Positions 1 to 8,579 of a DNA stretch of 46,227 nt are shown here, one piece after another. Location: positions 532 through 46,758 of the forward strand of contig PKYG01000123.1 of assembly GCA_003132585.1 (NCBI GenBank), read 5' to 3'. Position 1 is the stretch's first letter; every line of letters begins with the position of its first letter. The translations under genes were made by a program, and so were the position numbers. The notes under the pieces are model-generated. The model saw only the letters and a program-made list of their open reading frames with translations, was not told the origin of the DNA and did not search any database. Source of the DNA: Actinomycetota bacterium (GTDB lineage: Bacteria; Actinomycetota; Thermoleophilia; UBA2241).

Positions 1-777
1 GCGATGCGCGGCGCCGCCGAGGAAGACGCCGGTCATCGCGGCGATCTCGAGGCCGCCGACCTTGGCGAGCACGTCGATGGGGTCGGCGGCGTCGGGCTTG
101 TTGACCGCGAGCGCCTGCTCGATCACCGCGACCTTGGCCGGCAGTGCCTCTTTGCTGATCCCGGTGCCGCGCCCCGTGACCTTGGCTGCGGACTCCCCGG
201 TGAGCGCCGCGATCACCGCCGACGCAGCCGTCGTGTTGCCGATGCCCATCTCGCCGGTGGCGATGATGTCGAGGCCGTTCGCGAACTCCTCCTCGACCAG
301 CTCGATGCCGATCTCGATGGCACGGACGGCTTCATCGCGCGTCATCGCCGGCCCCTGGGCGATGTTGGCGGTGCCCATACGGACCTTCTTTTGGCGCACG
401 CCCGCGGCAGCGCTGATGTCGGCGTTCACGCCCACGTCGGTGACAATCACCCGGGCGCCGACATGGCGGCCGATCACGTTGATCGCAGCCCCGCCGGCAG
501 CGAAGTTGAGCACCATCGCCGGTGTCACCTCAGCAGGGAAGGCACTGACGCCCTCGGCCGTCACGCCGTGATCGGCGACCATCACGGCGATCGCCTTGCT
601 CTCGATCACCGGCAGCGGCTTGCGCTGGATGCCGGCGAGCTGGATCGACAGCGTCTCCAGGCGGCCGAGCGCCTTGGGCGGCTTGGTGAGCTGCATCTGG
701 CGGGCCTCGGCGGCGCGCATGGCGTCGGCGTCGAGCGGGCCGATGGTGGCGGTGGTGCGGGCGAGCAGGTCGGTCAC
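1..777 (-). CDS. cobT: Nicotinate-nucleotide--dimethylbenzimidazole phosphoribosyltransferase, C-terminus cut by window edge
   Basis: Minus-strand translation begins MTDLLARTTATIGPLDADAMRAAEARQMQLTKPPKALGRLETLSIQLAGIQ and reaches ...DPIDVLAKVGGLEIAAMTGVFLGGAAHR at the edge. GTG start overlaps the cobU stop (GTGA). Not in the ORF track because it runs off the window. Confidence 0.9.
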   Translation of the reverse strand, partial: MTDLLARTTATIGPLDADAMRAAEARQMQLTKPPKALGRLETLSIQLAGIQRKPLPVIESKAIAVMVADHGVTAEGVSAFPAEVTPAMVLNFAAGGAAINVIGRHVGARVIVTDVGVNADISAAAGVRQKKVRMGTANIAQGPAMTRDEAVRAIEIGIELVEEEFANGLDIIATGEMGIGNTTAASAVIAALTGESAAKVTGRGTGISKEALPAKVAVIEQALAVNKPDAADPIDVLAKVGGLEIAAMTGVFLGGAAHR

Positions 778-1535
778 TGGTCGGACTCCTTCACGGGGAA
801 CGGGGACAGAGGGTGCAAGTCAGAGGCGACGTCGGCCGGTGCTCCAGCCTCTGGCCAGGGCGACGCCAGCATCTTCACGTCGAGCGGATAACCCGAGACG
901 AGGAAGTAGACGCGGTCGGCAGCGCGCGCGAGACGCTGGTTGGCCCAGCCAAGTTGATCGCGGTAGAGGCGGGCAAGCGGGTACTCGGGCACGACCCCGA
1001 GCCCGACCTCGTTGGTGACCGCGACCAGGGTGGCGCCGGTCTCCGCGAGAGCCGCCAGCAGGTCGTCGACGGCGGCGCTGGCGCGCTCAGTGACAGCGCG
1101 TTCCTGCTCGGCCGAAATCAGCGAGTCGTCGTAGTTGAATCCTTGCGGCGGTTCGCTGCCGCCGAAGGAGCCGCCGGCGAACAGCAAGTTACTTACCCAG
1201 AAGGTCACGCAGTCGAGGAGGAAGACAGTCGCGGGGGTCGTGCCGGCGGCGGGGCCGGCGTGCTCGCGCACCGCCGCCGGCACCTCGAGCGGGCACTCGA
1301 CCGTCGTCCAGGTGGCGGGCCGCGCAGCGCGATGCGCCGCGACCCGCGCCGCCATCTCCTCGTCGTTGGTCTCGGACGTCGCCAGGTAGATGAGGCGACC
1401 GCCGCGCGCAGCGGCTTCGCCACGCGCCGCCTCGCGCTCCTCGGCCAGTTGCGCCGCGAGCCGCTCGGCGAACGTGCTCTTGCCGCTGCGCGCGCCGCCG
1501 GTGACGAGGATGAGAAGTTCGTGAGGTTTAGCCAC
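774..1535 (-). CDS. cobU: Adenosylcobinamide kinase / adenosylcobinamide-phosphate guanylyltransferase
   Basis: N-terminal LILVTGGARSGKSTFAE P-loop, LIYLATSETNDEEMAARVAAHRAARPATWTTVE, VFLLDCVTFWVSNLL, VTNEVGLGVVPEYPLARLYRDQLGWANQRLA. Confidence 0.93.
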   Translation of the reverse strand: MAKPHELLILVTGGARSGKSTFAERLAAQLAEEREAARGEAAARGGRLIYLATSETNDEEMAARVAAHRAARPATWTTVECPLEVPAAVREHAGPAAGTTPATVFLLDCVTFWVSNLLFAGGSFGGSEPPQGFNYDDSLISAEQERAVTERASAAVDDLLAALAETGATLVAVTNEVGLGVVPEYPLARLYRDQLGWANQRLARAADRVYFLVSGYPLDVKMLASPWPEAGAPADVASDLHPLSPFPVKESDQ

Positions 1536-1569
1536 CGCAGCCCTCCCTCGAGGCGTTGTCGCAGTAATC

Positions 1570-1735
1570 CCCCGGCCGTGGTGTCCTGGCTCGCGCTTCG
1601 TCCTACCGGCCGCGCCTTCCCGCCCCTCGGGGCAGTGGCATCGCTGCGGCTTTCGTCGGCGCCTACAGTTGCGGGGCAGCGCCGGCCTTGCACCGGCTTC
1701 CCAGCAGCTGAGGGATGCCCCGCAAGGCTACAGCT
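1570..1735 (-). promoter_or_regulatory. Cobalamin (adenosylcobalamin) riboswitch upstream of cobU-cobT
   Basis: Minus strand reads GGGAAGCCGGTGCAAGGCCGGCGCTGCCCCGCAACTGTAGGC...GCCACTGCCCC...GGGAAGGCG...GCGAGCCAGGACACC, matching the B12-box/core consensus. Confidence 0.92.
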
Positions 1736-2020
1736 GCGCCGTCGCAGGCGTCAACCGGCTCCGCCGCGGCCCGCAGTCCCACACCTACGCCAGGGGCCGA
1801 CGCTCCCAGCTGTCCTGACCCGCTCCCCGTCCGTCGATCCACTTCCTCTGTTAGCTCGTGATCTTGGCTCGAGGCAGTGACGGCGACCACCATCCCGCAC
1901 AATACGCGTCGATGCTACTTGAGGTCCCCAGGTGGGTGTCGGGGCGGGGAAAGGGTGCCGCCTGTTGACGTCGTCGCCCATGAGCCAGCGAGACGACGGT
2001 GGGTCGATGCCGAAGATCCT

Positions 2021-2104
2021 GCTGGAGGTCTTGGTGTCGTGTCCAGCCGTCAGAAAGCCAAGACTTGCAGCGACTTCTGTCGTCTCGCCGACGCCGAGCC
2101 GACG
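2021..2104. repeat. 84-bp dispersed repeat, copy 1
   Basis: GCTGGAGGTCTTGGTG...TTGCAGCGACTTC...GCCGACGCCGAGCCGACG; same length and conserved blocks as copies at 9317, 30787 and 30900. Confidence 0.8.
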
Positions 2105-2235
2105 TGTGCGGCGGCGAAGACCCCAGCAGCTACGCGAGGAGCCGGCACAAGCTGACGCCACCAGAGGCCGTACGGTGCAACAGAGCGTGCGTGAGCTGGT
2201 CGGCGATCTTCAGTCCGAAAACCATAACCTCAACC

Positions 2236-2261
2236 TGGACCGATTTCAGGGGTGCAGGTCA
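2236..2261. repeat. IS-type terminal sequence TGGACCGATTTCAGGGGTGCAGGTCA
   Basis: Near-identical to 9532-9557 and 13069-13094; sequence 5' of it is homologous between the 2.0-2.26 kb and 9.3-9.56 kb loci. Confidence 0.7.
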
Positions 2262-2339
2262 GTCCGCGTCGATCGACTCGGCGGGCTGATTCACGAGTAT
2301 CACCGAACAGCAGCGTGAATCGGGATAAACGCACCCCTC

Positions 2340-2385
2340 AGCCCCCGGCTGGAATCGAACCAGCGACACCAGGTTTAGGAAACAT
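2340..2385 (-). pseudogene. tRNA-Arg(CCT) 3' fragment (candidate attachment-site duplication)
   Basis: Minus strand GTTTCCTAAACCTGGTGTCGCTGGTTCGATTCCAGCCGGGGGCT: anticodon loop TTCCTAA, stem ACCTG, variable loop GTGTC, T-arm GCTGG-TTCGATT-CCAGC, acceptor strand CGGGGGC. D-arm and 5' acceptor strand are absent. Confidence 0.72.
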
Positions 2386-2738
2386 GAGGAAGCCGTGACC
2401 GGCCGTAGTGCCTCGTGTGCAAAGGTGCTGCACGGTCCAAGGTTCTGCGAGAGCTCGGTGCTGCATAGTGCTCAGGCGTGACAGGCCGTGACGAAGCGTC
2501 TCGTCCGGTCATGAAAATGGACCCGGAAGGCCTCCGAACTCGGTCTCGGTGTAGGGTTCGCGTACCGGGCCAGGGGCTTTCCGGGAGAACGCAGGACGGG
2601 CAGGCCGCAATTGCCGTGGGCTTCGAGCCCGATCTTGTCTGTGGCCGCCCCCGCGACTGCACCCGGGTGTGCTCATGAGCACGAATCCGTCGGTGTCGAT
2701 TCGCCCGCCTGCTCTCCAGCGACAAGCTACCGAAAGGA

Positions 2739-4013
2739 GTGCAGATGCGAGCAATCGGCATCGATGTGCACCGCGACTTCTGCGAGGTGGCGGTGAGCGA
2801 GGGCGGGCGCCTGCGCTCGGCGGGCCGCGTGCCCTCGAAGCCCGAGGAGCTCGAGCTCCTCGGCGTTAGCCTCTCAGCCGACGACGAAGTGGCCCTGGAG
2901 GCGACCGGCAACGCGCTCGCCATCGCGCGCATTCTCGAGCCACACGTCGCCCGCGTCGTGGTGGCCAGCGCCCGCGAGCTGCACGCCATCAGCGACGCCA
3001 AAGCCAAGACCGACCGCCGCGACGCCCGCATGCTGGCCAAGCTGCTCGCGGCCGGCATGCTCGAGGGCACCTGGCTGCCGGGCGAGGAGACGCGCACCCT
3101 GCGCCGCCGCCTGGCCCAGCGCGCCCAGCTCGTGCGAGCGCGCACCCGCCTCAAGAACGAGGTCCACGCGGCCCTCTACCGCAACCTCGTCGGCGCACCG
3201 TCGGCGACGGACCTCTTCGGCGCGGCGGGGCGACGCTGGCTTGAACACCTCGAGCTGCCCGTCGATGAGCGCGAGACGCTGGAGAGCTGCCTGCGCACCA
3301 TCGCCTTCCTCGACGGCGAGGTCGAGCGCTTCGAGCAGGCCATCGCCCGCTGCGCCATGCACTCGCCCGAGATCCGCTGCCTGGTGACGATCCCTGGCGT
3401 CGGCCTGATCAGCGCAGCCACCTTGGTCGCAGTGGTTGGCGACGTACGCCGTTTCCGCTCCGCCCGCAAGCTGGTCGGCTACCTGGGCCTCGACCCGCGC
3501 GTGCGCCAGTCGGGCAGCAGCCCGGCGCGCATGGGGCACATCTCCAAAGAGGGTCCTGCGGCCGCACGCCAGGCGCTCTGCGAGGCGGCCCACGCGGCCA
3601 TGCGCACGCCCGGGCCGCTGCGTGCCTTCGGGCAACGGGTGGCGGCGCGGCGCGGCCGCCAGGTGGCCATCGTCGCGGTTGCCCGCAAGCTCGCCACGAT
3701 CGCCTGGCGGCTACTGACAAGCGGCGAGGACTACGCCTTCGCAAGCCCCGGGCAGGTACGCCTCAAGCTGCGGCGTATCGAGCTGGCGGCCGGCGCTCCG
3801 CGGCAGCAGGGGCATCGAACGGGCGTATCGCTTGAGAGCCAGCAGGAGCGGGAGCTCGCCTTGGCGGCAGAGCGCGCCTACCAGCGTCTCGTGGCCGACT
3901 GGCAGGCGGCTGGCCGCGGGCGCGCGGGCGCCGCAGTGGGGCGCGCATCGGACGGGCTCTCACTGAGCCCAGCAGCGCGGCAGACGGGCAAGCCCCAGGC
4001 GTCTGTGCTTTAG
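2739..4013 (+). mobile_element. IS110-family transposase (DEDD N-terminal domain + Transposase_20-type C-terminus)
   Basis: MRAIGIDVHRDFCEVAV..., LEATGNALAIARIL, AKTDRRDARMLAKLLA, LVTIPGVGLISAATLVAVVGDVRRFRSARKLVGYLGLDPRVRQSG, HISKEGPAAARQALCEAA. Confidence 0.92.
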
Positions 4014-4160
4014 CTCGCGGTCGCCCGCGCCCGCACGACAACGTTCGCACAGGAGGCCCGAGTGGTCCAGGTCACTTGACTTTCATCCGTCGGCAATCGG
4101 TCGGCAGCCATGCGCGGCTTCGCGTATCCGACTATGACGCGAAGTGGACACCCTGGGTGT

Positions 4161-4640
4161 CTACCGCTGCCATTGGGTCGAGGCGTTCACATGCGCTGAC
4201 CAGCATCGGAAGACGGCGTCCTGCACCTCTTCGTCGGTCACGGCAAAGACGATGACGTTCAGCGTCACGCGAAACTCCGCGACTGGCTCGCCTAGCTTGC
4301 CCGACCAGCGAGGCGCCTCGGTCGCCGATGTCACGCTGAAGGCAAGACGGTCGCCGGCCGCCGACTCGAGAGCGCCCTTGATGTGACCGACGAGGACGCA
4401 ACCGGCGGCCACGAGCTGGTCGACCAGGGCGAGGACGAACGAGTCGACGGCGGCCCTCAACTCGCCGCTCGTTGCAGCCGGCGCAGGAGACACCCGGGCG
4501 ACGGCCGCGAACACCACCGGCTCGGTTCCAGGTGCGAAGCAGTTCAGGTCGGCATGTGAATGGCCGGCACTGTGGGCGGCCTCGCCATCGTCAACGTGGT
4601 CGTGATGGGCGTCCTCGCCGGGCACCATCACAGAAGGCAT
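4161..4640 (-). CDS. Hypothetical protein with His-rich N-terminus, translationally overlapping a CobW-like GTPase
   Basis: MPSVMVPGEDAHHDHVDDGEAAHSAGHSHADLNC...; start lies inside the 3' end of the upstream GTPase ORF. Confidence 0.6.
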   Translation of the reverse strand: MPSVMVPGEDAHHDHVDDGEAAHSAGHSHADLNCFAPGTEPVVFAAVARVSPAPAATSGELRAAVDSFVLALVDQLVAAGCVLVGHIKGALESAAGDRLAFSVTSATEAPRWSGKLGEPVAEFRVTLNVIVFAVTDEEVQDAVFRCWSAHVNASTQWQR

Positions 4641-5215
4641 CCCTGGAGATCGCCCAGACCGCTGCCGGAGACAGCCGACACACGGCGTATCGCGGCAGTC
4701 GCGTTCGCGCGCCGCACCACCTCCTCGATCCGGGCAACCACCGCCTCGTCTACCTGGTCGATCTTATTGACGGCGATGACGTCGGCGGCCTCGAGCTGGG
4801 CGGTGATGAGTGGCTCGACGACCTGCTGGAGCATCTCCCACCGGCCCGCGTCCACGAGCGTCAGCACTCGCGATCGCGCGATCTGCGGCATGTAGGTGCG
4901 CACGGTCTTCATCAGGTCGCCCGGCGCCGCCAGCCCGGTCGGCTCGACGACGACCCAGTCCGGAGCGTACTGCGCCTCAAGGGCCCGCAGAGTCTCGACG
5001 AGCCCCGTCTGGAGCGTGCAGCAAATGCAGCCACCGAAGAGTTCCTGTACCGGCAGTCCGGCCTCGCGCACGTAGCCGCCGTCGACGCCGACATCGCCGA
5101 TCTCGTTCTCGACGATGGCGAGCTGCAATCCCGTCTGCGTCATCGTGCGTGCGAGCTCGAGCAGGACGGTCGTCTTGCCGGAGCCGAGGAAGCCGGCGAT
5201 GCAGAGCAGCTTCAC
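4628..5215 (-). CDS. CobW/HypB/UreG-family GTP-binding protein (G domain only)
   Basis: IAGFLGSGKTTVLLELA, ENEIGDVGVDGGYV, ELFGGCICCTLQTGLVETL, VVVEPTGLAAPG, AVNKIDQVDE. Confidence 0.88.
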   Translation of the reverse strand: MKLLCIAGFLGSGKTTVLLELARTMTQTGLQLAIVENEIGDVGVDGGYVREAGLPVQELFGGCICCTLQTGLVETLRALEAQYAPDWVVVEPTGLAAPGDLMKTVRTYMPQIARSRVLTLVDAGRWEMLQQVVEPLITAQLEAADVIAVNKIDQVDEAVVARIEEVVRRANATAAIRRVSAVSGSGLGDLQGCLL

Positions 5216-5940
5216 GACCCGCCCGCGCCGGCGAACAGCTCCGGCCGAAAGTCAGTGAAGGTGAGCTCGTGGCCGGGAGGGGCGACGACGAAGTCGTCGC
5301 CCCTCCCGCCCTCCACGAGCGCGTCGAGGATGCGCGTGGTGCCGGGCACGTCCTCGACGACGAGGTCGAAGGTCTCAGCGAACTCGGTCACCCGCGCGCG
5401 GTATGGCTCCAGGTCATGGCGCCCCGTATCGATGAACACGATGCGTGTGTAGTGCGCGAGCAGCGTGCGCATCATCTGCTCGGCGCGTTCGAGGCCACGC
5501 TTCTCAATGAGCTTCTCGTGCTCGCTGAAGATGGTGTCGCACTCCTCCAGGTAAGCCTTGGCCACGTAGTACGTGCCATGAGCCTTCTCAGACTGCTCCG
5601 CAAACGCCTCATTCGACCCGAGCATCATCGCGATGCAGTCGTCCACGCGCGGAACGATGAGCGTCGCGTGCTCGGTCTTGAGGCCAAGGACGGCGTTGGA
5701 GCACATACCGAAGCCGAGCACGATGGTAGCGCCCGGCTTGTCGGCTGCAGCAACGGCGACGCGCAGCGCCTCCTTGAGGCGGTCGGGGCTCACGTGCAGC
5801 TGCGCCTCGAGCGTTTGGCACTCGACGTGGTCGGTAGCGCCCTCGGCGAGTTCGCCGAGGACGGCCGGGCAGGCAATGAGCGTGAGCCTGCCCGGCCGGT
5901 CCTCGACGCTCGGATCGACGCTGGTTCCCGAGTTGGTCAT
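5212..5940 (-). CDS. DUF1638-like protein
   Basis: LTLIACPAVLGEL...TIVLGFGMCSNAVLGLKTEHATLIVPRVDDCIAMMLGSNEAF...GTYYVAKAYLE; context beside UroD-type and corrinoid proteins. Start chosen at MTNSGTSV. Confidence 0.75.
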   Translation of the reverse strand: MTNSGTSVDPSVEDRPGRLTLIACPAVLGELAEGATDHVECQTLEAQLHVSPDRLKEALRVAVAAADKPGATIVLGFGMCSNAVLGLKTEHATLIVPRVDDCIAMMLGSNEAFAEQSEKAHGTYYVAKAYLEECDTIFSEHEKLIEKRGLERAEQMMRTLLAHYTRIVFIDTGRHDLEPYRARVTEFAETFDLVVEDVPGTTRILDALVEGGRGDDFVVAPPGHELTFTDFRPELFAGAGGS

Positions 5941-5957
5941 CTCCTCGCGGCGGCGAG

Positions 5958-7088
5958 TCAGCTGACGCGACCGAACTCGCGACTTGCCGCCACGAACGCC
6001 TCGAAGTTCTCGGGCTTGGAGTCGATCGGGCCGTCGCAGCCGGGGCACAGGATGAGGCCTGTGGGGCCGACGTCCCGCACGAGGGCTTCGATATAGGCAT
6101 AAACGTCGTCTGGCGTGCCGACAGAGAGTATCGCGGCCGGCAGATCGCCCATGATCGCCATGTGGCCGTCGAGCAGCTCCTTGGCCTTGCGGATGTCAGT
6201 CATACCGTCCGGGTTGAGGATGCAGGTCCTGGCGGGCAGCTCCTTGAGGCGCGCAAGATCGCGCGTCCAGTCCTGGTCCCAATGGAGCACGGGCGTGATG
6301 CCCTTCTCGATGAGCGCCATGGAGATGTCGTAGTAGTAGGGCCAGACGAACTCGTCCCAGAGCTTGGGGGCAAGCATGGCGCTGGCCGATCTCCAGCCGC
6401 CGAGCCATGCACGGGGGATACCCGAGAGCGCGCAAGCGGCGATCGCGTTCTCGACCATCGCCGGGACCATGGCGTCGAGGGCGGCTTTCACCCGGGCAGG
6501 ATCCCGGTAGAGGTCCATGAAGAAGCTGTTCATGGAGCGGCCACCGCAGAGCACTTCGAAGGGGATCGTCGAGATCCCGCCGACGACGGGCACGTAACCG
6601 GCCGCCTTGAACTTCTCAAGCTGGTGCGGATACTCGTTCACAAGCCAGCCCATATGAGCCTGGAACATCTCCATGTCCACGACCTTGGGCAGGAACGACT
6701 CGAGGAACGGCTGCCATCCGTCCGCCGCGATGGCGTCGTAGTCTTCCAGGGTCATCGTCTCCCGCTCGACGACCTGCCACAGGGCGTCGTCGGGCAGGTC
6801 CTTGCCGGGCATGAGCACCTTCGACAGCCACTGGGTGCTGAGGTTGACGGTGTGGTAGCCCACCGACCAGAGGTTGACGCCGTCGACATCGCCGAGGCGC
6901 TCTAGGGTCCCGAGCGTCGCCGCACAGGCGCCCTCGGGGTCGGTGCAGTACTGTGCTGTGGTCATGCCCATCCAGCGAGGGGCGAAGGCCTGGCCCATGA
7001 AGAGAGTGGGGATCAGATCAACCGGTTCACAGCGAACCGCCTTCTCGATACGCTCCGCGCGCTGCTGGTAGAGAGCTTCGTTGGCCAT
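5958..7088 (-). CDS. Uroporphyrinogen decarboxylase (URO-D) family protein, probable corrinoid methyltransferase
   Basis: MANEALYQQRAERIEKAV...VPVVGGISTIPFEVLCGGRSMNSFFMDLYRDP...GITPVLHWDQDWTRDLARLKELPARTCILNPDGMTDIRKAKELLDGHMAIMGDLPAAILSVGTPDDV...GLILCPGCDGPIDSKPENFEAFV; next to corrinoid protein. Confidence 0.87.
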   Translation of the reverse strand: MANEALYQQRAERIEKAVRCEPVDLIPTLFMGQAFAPRWMGMTTAQYCTDPEGACAATLGTLERLGDVDGVNLWSVGYHTVNLSTQWLSKVLMPGKDLPDDALWQVVERETMTLEDYDAIAADGWQPFLESFLPKVVDMEMFQAHMGWLVNEYPHQLEKFKAAGYVPVVGGISTIPFEVLCGGRSMNSFFMDLYRDPARVKAALDAMVPAMVENAIAACALSGIPRAWLGGWRSASAMLAPKLWDEFVWPYYYDISMALIEKGITPVLHWDQDWTRDLARLKELPARTCILNPDGMTDIRKAKELLDGHMAIMGDLPAAILSVGTPDDVYAYIEALVRDVGPTGLILCPGCDGPIDSKPENFEAFVAASREFGRVS

Positions 7089-7090
7089 CG

Positions 7091-7723
7091 TCACGCCTCC
7101 ATCCAGGACTTGCAGAGCTTGATCGCATCGGTCGCGTCGCGGCCGCAGCCGTCGGCGCCGACATACTCGCACACGGCGGCGTCGGTCGGGCCACCGCCCA
7201 CCATCACCTTAACCGAATCACGCAGGCCAGCGTCGTTCAGCGCCGCGATCGCACGCTTCATCGAATCGAACGAGATCGTGAGGAGCCCCGAGTAGCCGAC
7301 GACCTTGGCGCCAGTCTCCTTGATCGCCTCCACGAAACGCTCCGGAGGGACGTCGACGCCGAGGTCGGTGACGTCGTAGGTAGCGGCCCGCAACATGCTC
7401 ACGACGATATCCTTGCCGATGTTGTGGATGTCGCCCTGAACGGTACCGATGACCACGGCCCCGCCCTTGGCGGCGGCGCCACCGGTGATGCCGATGTCGA
7501 GCTGAGCCGACGCCTCTTTGAAGATGTCTGCCGCGAGCATCAGGTCCGAGATGAAGTACTCGCCAGTGGAGAACCTCTCGCCGACCTGGACCATGCCCTC
7601 CTGGCACGAGGCCAGGACGGCCGCAGGCTCGGTGTCGGCCGCAAGAGCCTCAGCGACGGCCGCGACCGTCGCCTCTCGCTCGAGGCTCGCGAGGCCTTCG
7701 GAGATCTTGTCCTGCATCGCCAA
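7091..7723 (-). CDS. Methyltransferase cognate corrinoid protein (B12-binding)
   Basis: GEYFISDLMLAADIFKEA helical cap and VIGTVQGDIHNIGKDIVVSMLRAATYDVTDLGVDVPPERFVEA B12-binding motif. Confidence 0.93.
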   Translation of the reverse strand: MAMQDKISEGLASLEREATVAAVAEALAADTEPAAVLASCQEGMVQVGERFSTGEYFISDLMLAADIFKEASAQLDIGITGGAAAKGGAVVIGTVQGDIHNIGKDIVVSMLRAATYDVTDLGVDVPPERFVEAIKETGAKVVGYSGLLTISFDSMKRAIAALNDAGLRDSVKVMVGGGPTDAAVCEYVGADGCGRDATDAIKLCKSWMEA

Positions 7724-7822
7724 GCTCCTTTCCGACTTCCATGGGGTTGCACTGCGGCACTCTACACCATAGTGGGCTACTGGTCTAGGGAAGTATCGTT
7801 GCAGGTGCTATGATGCCGTCCA

Positions 7823-8575
7823 ATGGGCGCCGTCAGCCATATCGACCGCTCGTCCTTCGAGCCTCCGTACGCGCAGCTCGCGCGCCTGCTCCGTGAGCGC
7901 ATCGCCAGCGGCGAGTACCGTGCCGGGGACCGCCTGCCTTCCGAGGCCGAGCTCTGCGGGACCTACCGCGTCAGCCCCATGACCGTCCGGCGAGCCGTGA
8001 CCCTTCTCGTCCAAGAGGAGGTCGCGATCACCGAGCAGGGACGCGGCACCTTCGTGAAGTCACCTGAGCTTGGCGCTGCCACATTCGATCTCAGAGACCT
8101 GCGTCGCTACCTCGACGACGCCGGCACCGACGTGAGGATCCTCGAGGCACGCATCGTCTCTCCGTCCCTGCACGTCTGCAGCAAGCTCGCCGTCGAGGCG
8201 GGATCGCGCGTCATCGCGATCAAGCGCATCCTAAGCAGCGATGGGGAGCCCGTCTTCTACCACAGCGAGTACCTCGTCTTTGACCCGATGCGCCCGCTGG
8301 TCGAGGCCGAGCTCGGCGTGACTGCCCTGCAGGACCTCTTCTCAGGAGCCGGCGGCTCGGGTCTCAAGTACGGCCGCCTCACGCTGCACGCCTCGGCGTT
8401 CACGGAGAAGGAAGCCGCCTATCTCGGCGAGCAGGCGGGGACGCTGGCCTGGGTCGTCGAGCACCTCTTCTACGACTTCGATGACCGCCCCGAGAGCTGG
8501 GGGCGGTTCGTCGGGAGAGCGGACCGCCTCACGTTCTCCACCACCGTCGGCATCCCGGGCGCAGGGGAGGCATAG
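7823..8575 (+). CDS. GntR-family transcriptional regulator with UTRA domain (HutC/FarR type)
   Basis: PPYAQLARLLRERIASGEYRAGDRLPSEAELCGTYRVSPMTVRRAVTLLVQEEVAITEQGRGTFV plus C-terminal ligand-binding-type domain. Confidence 0.92.
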   Translation: MGAVSHIDRSSFEPPYAQLARLLRERIASGEYRAGDRLPSEAELCGTYRVSPMTVRRAVTLLVQEEVAITEQGRGTFVKSPELGAATFDLRDLRRYLDDAGTDVRILEARIVSPSLHVCSKLAVEAGSRVIAIKRILSSDGEPVFYHSEYLVFDPMRPLVEAELGVTALQDLFSGAGGSGLKYGRLTLHASAFTEKEAAYLGEQAGTLAWVVEHLFYDFDDRPESWGRFVGRADRLTFSTTVGIPGAGEA

Positions 8576-8579
8576 CGGC

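Noticed and set aside
4-891. Long plus-strand ORFs opposite cobT/cobU (4-891, 813-1880)
   Set aside because: Low-complexity antisense frames in GC-rich DNA; the minus-strand frames encode clear CobT and CobU.
2021-2104. 84-bp repeat as a conserved short peptide (RRLxVGxxxxVAA-GF-like frame)
   Set aside because: All three minus frames look partly conserved because the copies share fixed length; one copy has a stop in the most conserved frame and no start or ribosome site is consistent.
2340-2460. Complete tRNA gene on the minus strand
   Set aside because: No D-arm or 5' acceptor strand (GCCCCCG) can be found upstream of the anticodon loop; only the 3' half is present.
2874-3635. Minus-strand 253-aa ORF opposite the IS110 transposase
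   Set aside because: Antisense frame of a well-supported transposase; composition typical of shadow ORFs.
4810-6096. 428-aa plus-strand ORF
   Set aside because: Antisense to the CobW-like and DUF1638-like genes; no domain-like pattern.
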